From the NCBI RefSeq assembly GCF_013318015.2, contig NZ_CP115841.1, positions 930,001 to 994,000 on the forward strand: DNA of 64,000 bases, in the 5' to 3' direction. Made by a program: the position numbers and the translations under genes. Numbering within the stretch: position 1 is the first letter of the stretch; the number at the start of each line of letters is the position of its first letter. Of the stretch, positions 29,506 to 38,956 are shown piece by piece. The notes under the pieces are model-generated. The model ran no database searches. It saw only the letters and a program-made list of their open reading frames with translations, and had not been told where the DNA came from. The stretch comes from Agrobacterium tumefaciens. GTDB taxonomy: Bacteria > Pseudomonadota > Alphaproteobacteria > Rhizobiales > Rhizobiaceae.

Positions 29506-29645
29506 AGTTTTCCCGCCGTGCCAATAGCGCCGACTGGGTTCCAAACTCAACAACCGCAACTAGGAAGGTTGCGATTCGTTGGCCCGTGGCGGGCCTTGCG
29601 AGGGCGCTGGCGCAAAGAATGCCGTTGGCGGCATCCTTTCCATAC

Positions 29646-29672
29646 AAACAAAAAACGCGCCCGTTGGGCGCG
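29646..29672 (-). terminator. Intrinsic terminator of rpmG
   Basis: CGCGCCC-GTT-GGGCGCG at 29656-29672 forms a seven-pair GC stem. On the minus strand it is followed by a T-rich tail (the A run at 29646-29655). It lies 26 bases after the rpmG stop. Confidence 0.85.
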
Positions 29673-29698
29673 CTTTTGCCGGAGAACCCGATCAAGAA

Positions 29699-29866
29699 TT
29701 ACTTGATCTTGGTTTCCTTAAATTCAACGTGCTTGCGTACAACCGGGTCATACTTCGTCTTCGTCATCTTGTCCGTGAACGTACGGCTGTTCTTGGTGGT
29801 GACGTAGAAGGTACCGGTGTCGGCTGTCGACAGCAGCTTGATCTTGATTGTTGTAGCTTTCGCCAT
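29699..29866 (-). CDS. rpmG: 50S ribosomal protein L33
   Basis: This small protein of the large ribosomal subunit has 55 residues from [15 protein letters not shown]. The pattern [13 protein letters not shown] and the ending [17 protein letters not shown] is standard for L33. It lacks the zinc-binding Cys pairs, so it is of the zinc-independent type. An upstream in-frame start would add seven residues and is unlikely. A strong terminator follows. Confidence 0.96.
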   Translation of the reverse strand: MAKATTIKIKLLSTADTGTFYVTTKNSRTFTDKMTKTKYDPVVRKHVEFKETKIK

Positions 29867-29955
29867 GGTCGTCCTGCCTTTAAACAAAAGAGAAGCCGCA
29901 GGCGCTTCTCACCTCGGCTAAATCTGGCGCGAAACTACGTATCGCGCCTGAAAAG

Positions 29956-31128
29956 TCAAGTCTGTTTTGCCCTGAAAACAAAACGGAAGGCATAAAGCAC
30001 CACGTAAAGCCCGAAAAACACGGCAAGCGCCCAGGCGAAACCATCGGTACCCGCAACATCCATGGAAATGCCGACGGCCTGTGGTCCGGCTATAGTGCCC
30101 ATGGCATAGCAGAAGATGAAGGCGGCGTTGGCGGCCACCAGATCGGCCCCTTTGAGACGCGATCCCAGATGGGTGAGGCCGACGGTATACATGCCGGATA
30201 CGAGGCCGCCCCAGAACAGCAGCAGGGCCGCGACGAGAATCCATCTATCCACCAGCAAGGGCAGCGCCAGCGTGCCGCAAACGCCCGCAAAGGCCATCAG
30301 CGCCAGCATTGTGCGCCGGTCCTTCATTCGGTCCGAAAGCAGGCCGATCGGTATCTGGAAGACCATGTTGCCGATGCCCATTACGGTCAGCAGAAGTGCC
30401 GCCTGCGATTCGTTGAAGCCTTCGCGGGTCGCATAGATGGGAAAGAGCGACAGACCGCCCGCTTGCACGGCGCCGAACACGAAGGCCGCCGCAGAAGCCA
30501 TCGGCACCAGCCATATATAACGGGCGAAATGGTGGTTCGGCCTTTCGCTCAGCTCCGGGCTTTCGCCGCGCGCAAGGAAGATCGGGATCGCGGCAAGCAG
30601 GATGATTGCCGCCCCGACCAGAAATGGCAGGATGCCATCGCTGCCGACCACGGAAAACAATAATGGGCCAACCGCAAAGCCAACCGCAAGTCCGGTGGCA
30701 TAGATGCCGAGAACCATGCCGCGTTTTTTCGGCGGTGCGGTCATGTTGATCCAGTATTCGGAGAGGATGAACAGCGTGGTGGTTGCGCCATGGAAGACGA
30801 TTCGCAGCGGAAACCACATCCAGAAGGCGTCGGCGAAATAGAAACAGAGCGCACTCAGGGCCGACACGACAACGGCAAATAGCATCGTTCGCGCCACGCC
30901 GAAATCATGGGCGATCTTGGTGGTCACCGGCGCTGCCATCATCGCCGCAACGCCGGCCATTGCCGAATTTACCCCGATCATGGTGGAGGAGATGCCGCGC
31001 TTCTCAAGGATGATCGACAGGAGCGGCAGGCCCAGGCCGATGGCGACACCGACCGCACTGATGGCGGAGATGGCGGCGATCAGTGAGGGCCAGTGAATGG
31101 CGTCCGCTTCGCATTTCATTTGTGACAT
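29956..31128 (-). CDS. Major facilitator superfamily transporter
   Basis: A 390-residue membrane protein with about 12 hydrophobic helices. The loop between helices 2 and 3 and the motif GLLSDRMKDRRTML between helices 8 and 9 are typical of the superfamily. It resembles the YcaD/MFS_1 type of sugar or drug permease, but the substrate cannot be deduced. The start codon is eight bases from the end of the NUDIX gene upstream on the same strand, so the two are probably co-transcribed. Confidence 0.85.
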   Translation of the reverse strand: MSQMKCEADAIHWPSLIAAISAISAVGVAIGLGLPLLSIILEKRGISSTMIGVNSAMAGVAAMMAAPVTTKIAHDFGVARTMLFAVVVSALSALCFYFADAFWMWFPLRIVFHGATTTLFILSEYWINMTAPPKKRGMVLGIYATGLAVGFAVGPLLFSVVGSDGILPFLVGAAIILLAAIPIFLARGESPELSERPNHHFARYIWLVPMASAAAFVFGAVQAGGLSLFPIYATREGFNESQAALLLTVMGIGNMVFQIPIGLLSDRMKDRRTMLALMAFAGVCGTLALPLLVDRWILVAALLLFWGGLVSGMYTVGLTHLGSRLKGADLVAANAAFIFCYAMGTIAGPQAVGISMDVAGTDGFAWALAVFFGLYVVLYAFRFVFRAKQT

Positions 31129-31136
31129 GACGGCCT

Positions 31137-31811
31137 TTATACAAAGTCTCGAATGAATCGGCCGTGGCGCGTGACATAGAGCCGCGCGGGGCTTTCAAAG
31201 GGCAGTGACGGATCACCTATCATGAGTTTTGTGACATCTTCGAGAACCGTGCGTGTGATTTTCGGCATGTTCAGACTGGAAAGCGCTGTCATGTCAAGCC
31301 ATTGCACATTGTGCAGCTCATCTGAATCCCTGATTAGCCGGGTATCCAGCCGCAACTCGTCGGCGTAACAGCAAAAGAATCGCGTGTCGTAACGCCTGAT
31401 ATTGCCGGGCGGGGTGATTGCGCGCGCCACATATCGAAAACGCGAAAGATCCGGACCATCAGCGTCCATGCCCATATCGACGCCGGTTTCCTCCACGAGC
31501 TCGCGCGCGGCGGCAAGCGCCAGCGCCCGTGCCCCGGCAGCGCTCAGGCGGCGCGCGGCAGACGAGGTGAGGCTGCGCAGCACGGCGGGGTGCAGATCGC
31601 CGGAGAAGGGCAGGGCGTGGTCGCGTGGATCGCGTTTGCCGCCGGGAAACACGTAAGCGCCGGGCATGAATATGTGGGCGTTACTGCGCCGGCCCATCAG
31701 CACGCGAATAGCAGGGCCGGAACGATCAAACAGGATGATCGAGGCGGCATCGCGCGGCCGCAACGGGCCGCTCGCCGCCTGGGTGCTCGAGGGAAGCTCG
31801 GACACGTTCAA
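31137..31811 (-). CDS. NUDIX hydrolase
   Basis: A 224-residue protein predicted to hydrolyse a nucleoside diphosphate linked to another group. The NUDIX box is split: the glycine part is FPGGKRDPRD (about 55-64) and the helix part is RELVEETG (103-110), with about 37 residues inserted between. This long insert is seen in the CoA-pyrophosphatase/NUDT19-like subgroup. It lies between a DUF983 gene (14 bases) and the MFS gene, all on the minus strand. The substrate is uncertain. Confidence 0.85.
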   Translation of the reverse strand: MNVSELPSSTQAASGPLRPRDAASIILFDRSGPAIRVLMGRRSNAHIFMPGAYVFPGGKRDPRDHALPFSGDLHPAVLRSLTSSAARRLSAAGARALALAAARELVEETGVDMGMDADGPDLSRFRYVARAITPPGNIRRYDTRFFCCYADELRLDTRLIRDSDELHNVQWLDMTALSSLNMPKITRTVLEDVTKLMIGDPSLPFESPARLYVTRHGRFIRDFV

Positions 31812-31825
31812 ATTCCCGTCCGCCG

Positions 31826-32269
31826 TCAGTGGGAGGAGCCGTCTATCTGCACTTTTGGCTGTTTTCCGTCGAAGCCGTGCATTCTAAGTGCCCATTGCAG
31901 GCCGATGACGCCACCCTTGATCGGTTGCAGCGTCAGAAGCGCGGCCAGAATGGTGATAGGCACCCAGATGGCGAAGTGTACCCACATGGGAACGGAAAGC
32001 ACGAGATCGGTCATCATGAAGCCGCCAACGGCGATATGGCCGATGATGACGATGGAAATATAGGGCGGCAGGTCGTCGGAGCGGTGATGATGCATTTCCT
32101 CGCCGCAGGCCGCGCAATTGTCCACCGGCTTCAGGAAGGCCCGAAACAGGCGACCGCTGCCACAGGCCGGGCAGCGATTGGCCATGCCCCGCATGATCGA
32201 GCGGCCAAGCGGACGCTCCGCGCTTCCATCTCCGAAGGTAACCGTTTCCGAGCCCTGATTTGCACTCAT
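31826..32269 (-). CDS. DUF983 family zinc-ribbon membrane protein
   Basis: A 147-residue protein with an N-terminal zinc ribbon (Cys33-x2-Cys36 and Cys52-x2-Cys55) and two transmembrane helices at about 71-92 and 96-116. MANRCPACGSGRLFRAFLK and the HHRSDDLPPYISI segment are the hallmarks of DUF983. The family occurs in alphaproteobacteria; its role is unknown. It sits 46 bases downstream of rnr. Confidence 0.85.
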   Translation of the reverse strand: MSANQGSETVTFGDGSAERPLGRSIMRGMANRCPACGSGRLFRAFLKPVDNCAACGEEMHHHRSDDLPPYISIVIIGHIAVGGFMMTDLVLSVPMWVHFAIWVPITILAALLTLQPIKGGVIGLQWALRMHGFDGKQPKVQIDGSSH

Positions 32270-32315
32270 CCTGAAGTCCTTCTCCCGTTTGTCTTAACCG
32301 CTTGACGCGGTCTTG

Positions 32316-34670
32316 TTACCGACGTCCTCTCGGCGGCCTTGTTCCCGGCTTGGCGGAAGGACGTGATGTCCGCCGGCCTGCCTTGTGGAACGACCGCGAG
32401 CCGACCGGCATCTTGCGCCCCGGGCTCAGCATTTCAAACCGCAGCGCACCAGCCAAGGGTACCGCTTCTGCAAGCCGCACCTGAACCGTATCGCCGAGTT
32501 GATAACCGAGACCCGTCTTTTCCCCCGTCAGAGCCTGATGGGCTTCGTCGTAGAGGAAATAGTCGGTTCCAAGTGTAGATATAGGAACAAACCCGTCGGC
32601 GCCAAACTGCGGCAGCGCGACAAATAGTCCCGCCTTGGTGACACCCGCGACGCGGCCATCGAACTCCTCACCGACGCGCTCGGAAAGATGGTGCGCGATC
32701 AGCCGGTTGATGGTGTCGCGCTCTGCGGCCATGGCGCGGCGCTCGAAGGTCGAGATTTCGGCGGCTATATCGTCCAGCGTCGCCTCTTCCTGCGGGGTGA
32801 TGCCGCCTTCGCCGAGGCCTAGCGATCCGACCAGCGCCCGATGCACGATCAGGTCGGCATAACGGCGGATCGGTGAGGTGAAATGCGCGTACTTCATCAG
32901 GTTGAGGCCGAAATGGCCGATATTTTCGGGGCTGTAGATCGCCTGGCTCTGGCTGCGCAGCACCATCTCGTTGACCATGATCTGGTGCGGCGTGTCGAGT
33001 GCGCGCGCCAGAATGCCGTTGAAGGAATTGGCGCGCATCGCGACACCCTTGGCCATGGAAATGCCGATGGTGCCGAGGAATTCGCGCAGCACTTCCTGCT
33101 TGGTAAGTGTGGGGGCGTCATGCACGCGGTAGACCAGCCGCTGCTTTTTCTTTTCCAGGGTCTCTGCGGCGGCGACGTTCGCCTGAATCATCATTTCCTC
33201 GATCAGCTTGTGCGCGTCGAGGCGTTCGGGAATGATGACCTTGTCCACAGTGCCGTCGGGCCTGAGCTGGATCTTGCGCTCCGGCATGTCGAGTTCCAGC
33301 GGCTGGCGGCGATCGCGGCCGCGCTTCATCACGGCATAGGCGTGCCACAGCGGCTTCAGGATCGGCTCCAGCAGCGTGCCGGTCTTGTCGTCCGGGCGGC
33401 CGTCGATGGCGGCCTGCGCCTGCTGGTAGGAGAGCTTGGCGGCACTCTTCATCATGATGCGATGGAAAGTGTGGCTCGCCTTGCGGCCTTCCTTCGAGAA
33501 GGTCATCCGCACAGCAAGGGCAGGGCGGTCGACGCCTTCCTTCAGCGAGCAGAGGTCGTTGGAGATGCGTTCCGGCAGCATCGGCACGACACGATCAGGG
33601 AAATAGACGGAGTTACCACGCTTCAGCGCCTCGCGGTCGAGCGGTGCGCCTGATCGCACATACCAGGACACGTCGGCGATAGCGACGGTGACGATCACTC
33701 CATCAGGATTGTCGGGCGAGGGGTCGAGTTCGGCATAGACCGCGTCGTCATGGTCCTTGGCGTCGGCCGGATCGATCGTGATCAGCGGCAGGTCGCGCCA
33801 GTCTTCGCGGTGCGACATGGTCGCGGGTTTTGCGGCATCCGCCTCGGCCAGAACATTCGGCGGGAAGATGTGCGGAATACCGTGGGCATGGATCGCGATC
33901 ATCGAGATCGCCTTTTCCGAGGCGACTGAGCCGACGACCGAAAGAACCTTTGCGCGTGTTAGGCCGTAACGACCGCTGTTGCGCGAGGTTTCCACCTCGA
34001 TCAGGTCGCCGTCCTTGGCATCGCCGACACCCTCGGGGTCGATGACCATTTCCTCGCCGCGCCGGTCGATCGGCATCAGGCGTCCGCCGCCGCCTTCCGT
34101 TTCCTTGAACACGCCAAGCAGTGCGTTCTGACGACGGTCGATCAGCTTGACGACGCGGGCCGTGTAGGCTGGGCCGATGCTGTCCTTGGACGGGAAGATT
34201 TTTGCCAGAATGCGATCGCCGAGACCGGCGGCAGGGGCTTTCTTACTGCGATCCTGCGAGGACTGGCGGATGAGCACGGCGGGGGCCGCGCCCTGATCTT
34301 CAGGCCATTCGGCAGGCCGGCCGATCAATTCGCCGTCCTTGTCGCGGGTGGTGATGTCGAGAACCGTCACCGGCGGCAGGCCACCCGGTCGCGTCAGCGT
34401 CTTGCGGCTCTTCTGCACCATGCCGTCGGTTTCAAGCTCCTTCAGCAGTGCCTTGAGCACAACGCGGTCGTCGCCTTTCAGCCCGAAAGCCTTGGCGATT
34501 TCGCGCTTGGAGGCCTGCTGCGGATGCTCGGCGATGAATTTCAGCAGCAATTCGCGGGAAGGCACCTCGCCATGGATGATGCCTTCACCTTCATTTGCCC
34601 GCTTGCCGCGCCCGGTACGTCCGAAGCCGTCGCTGGCGGAACCCTGTCTCTGACGCGGCGCCTTGCTCAC
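32316..34670 (-). CDS. rnr: Ribonuclease R
   Basis: This processive 3'-5' exoribonuclease degrades structured RNA. It has 784 residues: an N-terminal winged-helix region (about 35-100), cold-shock domains (about 150-250), the RNB catalytic domain from about 290 with the metal-binding aspartates in IDPADAKDHDDAV (299-311), and a C-terminal S1 domain (about 655-740) with a basic tail. Its ATG overlaps the end of topA by four bases, so the two are translationally coupled. Confidence 0.95.
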   Translation of the reverse strand: MSKAPRQRQGSASDGFGRTGRGKRANEGEGIIHGEVPSRELLLKFIAEHPQQASKREIAKAFGLKGDDRVVLKALLKELETDGMVQKSRKTLTRPGGLPPVTVLDITTRDKDGELIGRPAEWPEDQGAAPAVLIRQSSQDRSKKAPAAGLGDRILAKIFPSKDSIGPAYTARVVKLIDRRQNALLGVFKETEGGGGRLMPIDRRGEEMVIDPEGVGDAKDGDLIEVETSRNSGRYGLTRAKVLSVVGSVASEKAISMIAIHAHGIPHIFPPNVLAEADAAKPATMSHREDWRDLPLITIDPADAKDHDDAVYAELDPSPDNPDGVIVTVAIADVSWYVRSGAPLDREALKRGNSVYFPDRVVPMLPERISNDLCSLKEGVDRPALAVRMTFSKEGRKASHTFHRIMMKSAAKLSYQQAQAAIDGRPDDKTGTLLEPILKPLWHAYAVMKRGRDRRQPLELDMPERKIQLRPDGTVDKVIIPERLDAHKLIEEMMIQANVAAAETLEKKKQRLVYRVHDAPTLTKQEVLREFLGTIGISMAKGVAMRANSFNGILARALDTPHQIMVNEMVLRSQSQAIYSPENIGHFGLNLMKYAHFTSPIRRYADLIVHRALVGSLGLGEGGITPQEEATLDDIAAEISTFERRAMAAERDTINRLIAHHLSERVGEEFDGRVAGVTKAGLFVALPQFGADGFVPISTLGTDYFLYDEAHQALTGEKTGLGYQLGDTVQVRLAEAVPLAGALRFEMLSPGRKMPVGSRSFHKAGRRTSRPSAKPGTRPPRGRR

Positions 34671-37351
34671 GATTCTGCCTTCTTGGGTTTGGCTGCGGCC
34701 TTCGGCTTGGCAGCCGTCTTGCTTTTCGTTGCGGCCTTGGCTTTTGTCGCCTTCGGCTTTGCGGCTGTGTCGCCATCGGCCTTCTTGGCAGCAGGTTTCT
34801 TGGCCTTGGCGGGCTTGCCGCCGGTTCCTGTCTTGGCGATACGCTCGGCAATCAGCACCAGCGATTCGTCCAGCGTCACGGAGGTCGGATCCTGCCCCTT
34901 TGGAATGGTGGCGTTAACTTTGCCCCAGTTGACGTAAGCGCCGTAACGCCCGTCGCGGACGGTGATCGGGCCGCCATCGGGGTGATCACCCAGTTCCTTC
35001 AGCGCCGCAGGCGTGCCGTTGCGGCCGCGCCCCGGTCCCTTGCTCTGCTTCTCGGCAATGACGGTAACGGCACGGTTGAGGCCGATCGAGAACACGTCTT
35101 CGATGCTTTCGAGGTTCGCATAGGAACCATCATGCAACAGGAAGGGTCCGTAGCGGCCAAGCCCGGCGGAAATCATCTTGCCGGTTTCGGGATGCTTGCC
35201 GATATCGCGCGGCAGGTTGATGAGCGCCAGCGCCTTTTCGTGGTCGATGTCCTCAGGCTTCCAGCCCTTGGGCAGCGAGGAGCGCTTGGCTTCCTTGCCA
35301 TCGCCGCGCTGGATGTACGGGCCGAAACGGCCAGACCGAAGCGTCAACTCCTCGCCGGTCATCGGATCGGCACCCAGCGCTTTCGGCTCGTTAGACACGG
35401 AAGCTTCGGCTTCCGAGCCATCGGACGTGAGCTGGCGGGTAAAGTTGCACTCCGGATAATTGGAGCAACCGACGAAAGCGCCGTATTTGCCGAGCTTCAG
35501 CGAAAGGTTGCCGGTGCCGCAAACCTGACAGATGCGCGGATCGGAACCGTCCTCACGCTTGGGGAAGACCAGCGGGGCCAGAACTTCATTGAGCGCATCC
35601 AGCACGTTGGTAACGCGCAATTCCTTGGTATCTTCGATCTGCGCGAAGAAATCCTTCCAGAAATCGCGCAGCACCTGCTTCCAGTCCAGTTCGCCCGCGG
35701 AAATGCGGTCGAGCTTTTCTTCCAGATCGGCGGTGAAGTCGTATTCGACATATTTGGCAAAGAAGCTTTCGAGGAAAGCCGTCACCAGCCGTCCGCGCGA
35801 ATGGGGAATGAGCTTGCGCTTGTCGATGATGATATATTCGCGGTCGCTTAGCGTCTTCAGTGTCGCCGCATAGGTGGAAGGACGGCCGATGCCGAGTTCT
35901 TCCATCTTCTTGATGAGCGATGCTTCCGAATAACGCGGCGGCGGCTCGGTGAAGTGCTGGCTGGCGTTGATCTTCTGCTTGGCGAGGTTCTCGCGCGCAT
36001 TGATCTGTGGCAGGCGGCCTTCATCGTCACCGTCGTCGCTCTGCTCGCCATCTTCTTTCTGGTCGGTATAGGCGGCGATGAAGCCGTCGAAGCGGATGAC
36101 GGAACCGACAGCACGAAGCCCGGCCTTTTCACCGTCCTTGTCGGCAAGGATTTCCACCGTGGTACGTTCGATTTCGGCAGATGCCATCTGGCTCGCAATG
36201 CCGCGCTTCCAGATCAGGTCGTAAAGACGCAACTGGTCGGCATCGAGGTAACGCTTCACCTGATCCGGCGTGCGGTTAAAATCGGTCGGACGGATAGCTT
36301 CGTGCGCTTCCTGCGCGTTCTTCGCCTTGGTCGAGTATAAGCGCGCCTTTTCCGGCACATAGCGGTCGCCGAATTGCTCGCCGATGGCGCGGCGTGCGGC
36401 ATCGATCGCTTCCGGCGCCATCTGCACGCCGTCGGTACGCATATAGGTGATCAAACCAACGGTTTCGCCGCCGATGTCGATACCTTCATAAAGCTTCTGG
36501 GCCACCTGCATGGTACGCGAGGCCGAAAAGCCCATGCGCGAGGAGGCAGCCTGCTGCAGCGTCGAGGTGGTGAAGGGCGGGCCGGGATTGCGCTTGACGG
36601 GTTTCGCCTCGACCGTATCGACAATATAGGTCGCGCCTTCCAGGAGCGCCTTCAGGCGGTTGGCGTCATCTCCGGTCTTGATCGAACGGCCTTGCAGCTT
36701 CTTGCCATCGGCGGAAACCAGCTTCGCCTCGAACTCGTCACCGCGCGGTGTCTTCAACAGCGCGCTGATGTTCCAGTATTCCTCGGAGACGAAACGCTCG
36801 ATCTCGGCTTCGCGGTCGCAGACGAGACGCAGCGAAACGGACTGCACGCGGCCGGCGGAACGGGCGCCCGGCAGCTTGCGCCACAAAACCGGCGACAGGT
36901 TGAAACCGACGAGATAATCCAGCGCACGGCGGGCAAGATAGGCATCGACCAGCGGCACGTCGATGTCGCGCGGGTTCGCCATCGCGTCCAGTACCGCCTT
37001 TTTGGTGATGGCGTTGAAGACCACGCGCTTCACCGGCTTGTCGCCGAGAACGCGCTTCTTCTTCAAGAGATCAAGCACATGCCAGGAAATCGCTTCACCC
37101 TCGCGATCCGGGTCGGTTGCGAGAAACAGGCCGTCGGAGGACTTCACCGCGTCGGCAATGTCCTTCATGCGCTTGGCGGATGCGCTATCGACCTCCCAGG
37201 ACATTTCGAAGTCCTGGTCGGGCAGCACAGATCCGTCCTTGGCAGGAAGGTCCCGGACGTGGCCAAAGGATGCAAGAACCTTGTAGCCCGGACCAAGATA
37301 CTTGTTGATCGTCTTGGCTTTGGCAGGAGATTCTACGACGACGACATTCAT
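34667..37351 (-). CDS. topA: DNA topoisomerase I
   Basis: This type IA topoisomerase relaxes negative supercoils. It has 894 residues. The TOPRIM domain begins MNVVVVESPAKAKTINKYLG. Tyr303 (GLITYMRTDG) is the catalytic tyrosine. After the core there is one four-Cys zinc ribbon (CQVCG, then CSNYPEC) near residues 605-635, then Cys-less topoisomerase C-terminal repeats. The last 50 residues are a Lys/Ala-rich tail, as in mycobacterial and alphaproteobacterial enzymes, likely DNA-binding. It lies just downstream of dprA with a divergent small gene between. Confidence 0.96.
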   Translation of the reverse strand: MNVVVVESPAKAKTINKYLGPGYKVLASFGHVRDLPAKDGSVLPDQDFEMSWEVDSASAKRMKDIADAVKSSDGLFLATDPDREGEAISWHVLDLLKKKRVLGDKPVKRVVFNAITKKAVLDAMANPRDIDVPLVDAYLARRALDYLVGFNLSPVLWRKLPGARSAGRVQSVSLRLVCDREAEIERFVSEEYWNISALLKTPRGDEFEAKLVSADGKKLQGRSIKTGDDANRLKALLEGATYIVDTVEAKPVKRNPGPPFTTSTLQQAASSRMGFSASRTMQVAQKLYEGIDIGGETVGLITYMRTDGVQMAPEAIDAARRAIGEQFGDRYVPEKARLYSTKAKNAQEAHEAIRPTDFNRTPDQVKRYLDADQLRLYDLIWKRGIASQMASAEIERTTVEILADKDGEKAGLRAVGSVIRFDGFIAAYTDQKEDGEQSDDGDDEGRLPQINARENLAKQKINASQHFTEPPPRYSEASLIKKMEELGIGRPSTYAATLKTLSDREYIIIDKRKLIPHSRGRLVTAFLESFFAKYVEYDFTADLEEKLDRISAGELDWKQVLRDFWKDFFAQIEDTKELRVTNVLDALNEVLAPLVFPKREDGSDPRICQVCGTGNLSLKLGKYGAFVGCSNYPECNFTRQLTSDGSEAEASVSNEPKALGADPMTGEELTLRSGRFGPYIQRGDGKEAKRSSLPKGWKPEDIDHEKALALINLPRDIGKHPETGKMISAGLGRYGPFLLHDGSYANLESIEDVFSIGLNRAVTVIAEKQSKGPGRGRNGTPAALKELGDHPDGGPITVRDGRYGAYVNWGKVNATIPKGQDPTSVTLDESLVLIAERIAKTGTGGKPAKAKKPAAKKADGDTAAKPKATKAKAATKSKTAAKPKAAAKPKKAES

Positions 37352-37518
37352 ATTGTTTTTCTCTGGAACTGGTCCGTTAACATAGCCGGATCACGGCATA
37401 ATGCCGCAATTCGCCTTCTTTATAATTCGACATGGACAGGTAATGCGCGCGGGTCAAGAGGCAAGCCCGATTTTATCGCTCCAAGGCAATTGCAACCTAT
37501 GGATAATCTGTCGTTGTA

Positions 37519-37546
37519 TTGCAATCTTTGGTAAATTTGTTATAGT
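37519..37546 (+). promoter_or_regulatory. Putative sigma-70 promoter of the small gene at 37610
   Basis: TTGCAA at 37519-37524 and TATAGT at 37541-37546 are separated by 16 bases. They lie 64 bases upstream of the ATG at 37610, in the AT-rich divergent interval between topA and this gene. Confidence 0.5.
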
Positions 37547-37609
37547 GACCAACATGATTTGAATTGACGTAATGATCTTTGTTTCAGGTTGAAATTCCAG
37601 GATAGATAT

Positions 37610-37840
37610 ATGGTCCCGAACGCAACAAACAATAATGCCGATAATGAAGGGACCAGAGAGAACTTGGCTTACATTCGCCAGATGCTCGCGGAACTGAGGC
37701 TCGTCGCCAATCGCGAGGGCGCCGACATGCTGTGCTATCTGATTGAAATGGCCTATGTGGAAGTCGGCGATATCCAGAGCGGGCGGCGCAAGCTATCAAT
37801 CCGCGAGGAGCGAAACCCGCCCCCCGGCGTGCCGGTTTAA
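37610..37840 (+). CDS. Small conserved-looking hypothetical protein
   Basis: A 76-residue protein from the ATG at 37610. A polar Asn/Asp-rich N-terminus is followed by a helical middle (ENLAYIRQMLAELRLVANREGADMLCYLIEMAYVEVGDI) and a basic, proline-ended tail. I do not recognise a named family. Similar short helical proteins occur beside topA/dprA in Rhizobiales as far as I recall. Its last 45 bases overlap the end of dprA tail to tail. The helix-rich centre suggests a small dimeric protein. Confidence 0.7.
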   Translation: MVPNATNNNADNEGTRENLAYIRQMLAELRLVANREGADMLCYLIEMAYVEVGDIQSGRRKLSIREERNPPPGVPV

Positions 37841-38935
37841 CCGCCCGGCAATATCGAGTTCCAGCAGCACCATGTGAACCGTGGCCGCGGAAAAACCCGT
37901 GTGGCGAATGATATCGTCCGTTTCGACGGGCGAGTGCCCGAGAGCGGCGGCAACGATGCTGCGCTCGTCATCTCCGGGCGGTGACATTTCCTCGTCGGAT
38001 CGTGGTTCCTCGACCTTGCGGTCATAAGGCAATTGCGGTTCCATCAGCGGTCGTAGCGCATCGAGAATATCGACCGCCCCCGTGGTCAGCATCGCGCCTT
38101 CCTTGATCAGCCGGTTGGTGCCTTCGCAGCGCGCATCGAGTGGGGAGCCTGGCACAGCGAAAACCAGCCGGCCTGCTTCGCCGGCAAGCCGCGCCGTGAT
38201 CAGCGAACCGGATCGTTCCGCCGCTTCCACTATGACGACGCCGAGCGAGACGCCCGATATCAGCCGGTTGCGGCGGGGGAAATCCCGCGCGCGTGGCTCC
38301 CAGCCGAAGGGCATTTCGCTGATCGTCGCGCCGCCCTGTTCGTAGATGTCCTGCAAAAGCCCGAAATTTTCCTGCGGGTAGGGACGGTCGAGACCGCCCG
38401 CCAGCATGGCCACCGTGCCGGTTGCAAGGCTTGCCCGGTGCGCTGCCGCATCGATGCCGCGCGCCAGCCCGGAAGCGATCGTATAGCCCGCACGACCGCA
38501 ATCGCGCGCCAGCATCGCGGCGAATTTCGCGCCGTTGATGGAGGCGTTGCGTGATCCGACGATGCCGACGCAAGGTCTTGTTGCGGTGGAAGCCGAGCCC
38601 TTCATGGCGATCAGTGGCGGCGCGCCGTCGAGCTGTCGCAGGGCAGGCGGATAGTCTGGCTCACCGATGCCGACGAAGCGAGCGCCGAATCTTTCAGCCG
38701 TTTCGATTTCGCCTTCCGCTTCCGCCTGTGTGGCAATGCGCGGGCTGCGCAATGAACCGCCGCGCCTTGAAAGCTCGGGCAGGGCAGAAAGCGCTTTTTC
38801 AGCGCTGCCAAAATGATTGATGAGTTCGCGGAAGGTGACGGGGCCGATATTGTCGCTGCGGATCAGCCGAAGCCATGCGACCCGCTGCCGCGCGGAAAGC
38901 TCGATGCCCTGCCGTGTCGTTTCCTCATGCGGCAT
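37796..38935 (-). CDS. dprA: DNA processing protein DprA
   Basis: DprA protects incoming single-stranded DNA and loads RecA during transformation. It has 379 residues: an N-terminal SAM-like region (1-90), the Rossmann-fold core with VGSRNASINGAKFA and ASGLARGIDAAAHRASL, and a C-terminal winged helix (about 315-370). It ends convergently with the small gene at 37610-37840, overlapping 45 bases. It starts 21 bases after the end of plsY on the same strand. Confidence 0.95.
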   Translation of the reverse strand: MPHEETTRQGIELSARQRVAWLRLIRSDNIGPVTFRELINHFGSAEKALSALPELSRRGGSLRSPRIATQAEAEGEIETAERFGARFVGIGEPDYPPALRQLDGAPPLIAMKGSASTATRPCVGIVGSRNASINGAKFAAMLARDCGRAGYTIASGLARGIDAAAHRASLATGTVAMLAGGLDRPYPQENFGLLQDIYEQGGATISEMPFGWEPRARDFPRRNRLISGVSLGVVIVEAAERSGSLITARLAGEAGRLVFAVPGSPLDARCEGTNRLIKEGAMLTTGAVDILDALRPLMEPQLPYDRKVEEPRSDEEMSPPGDDERSIVAAALGHSPVETDDIIRHTGFSAATVHMVLLELDIAGRLNRHAGGRVSLLAD

Positions 38936-38956
38936 GACGTATCCCTAAAGCTGGCC

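Larger units (their letters stand above)
28821..29698. other. 878-bp hairpin-rich noncoding interval between pleD and rpmG
   Basis: No convincing gene lies here. Bases 28930-29170 are AT-rich compared with their surroundings. From 29292 to 29650 there is a chain of inverted repeats: a 17-pair stem (29292-29308 with 29335-29351, two G-U pairs), a nine-pair stem with one bulge (29379-29402), a GC-rich stem (29408-29438), then GGCCCG-TGG-CGGGCC near 29583 and ATGCCG-TTGG-CGGCAT near 29620. Three imperfect 16-17-base tandem copies lie at 29456-29505. A structured RNA is possible but unproven. Confidence 0.6.

Noticed and set aside
29354..29695. A 113-codon minus-strand frame in the pleD-rpmG gap
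   Set aside because: It runs through the rpmG terminator and several hairpins, has no ribosome site and no family resemblance.
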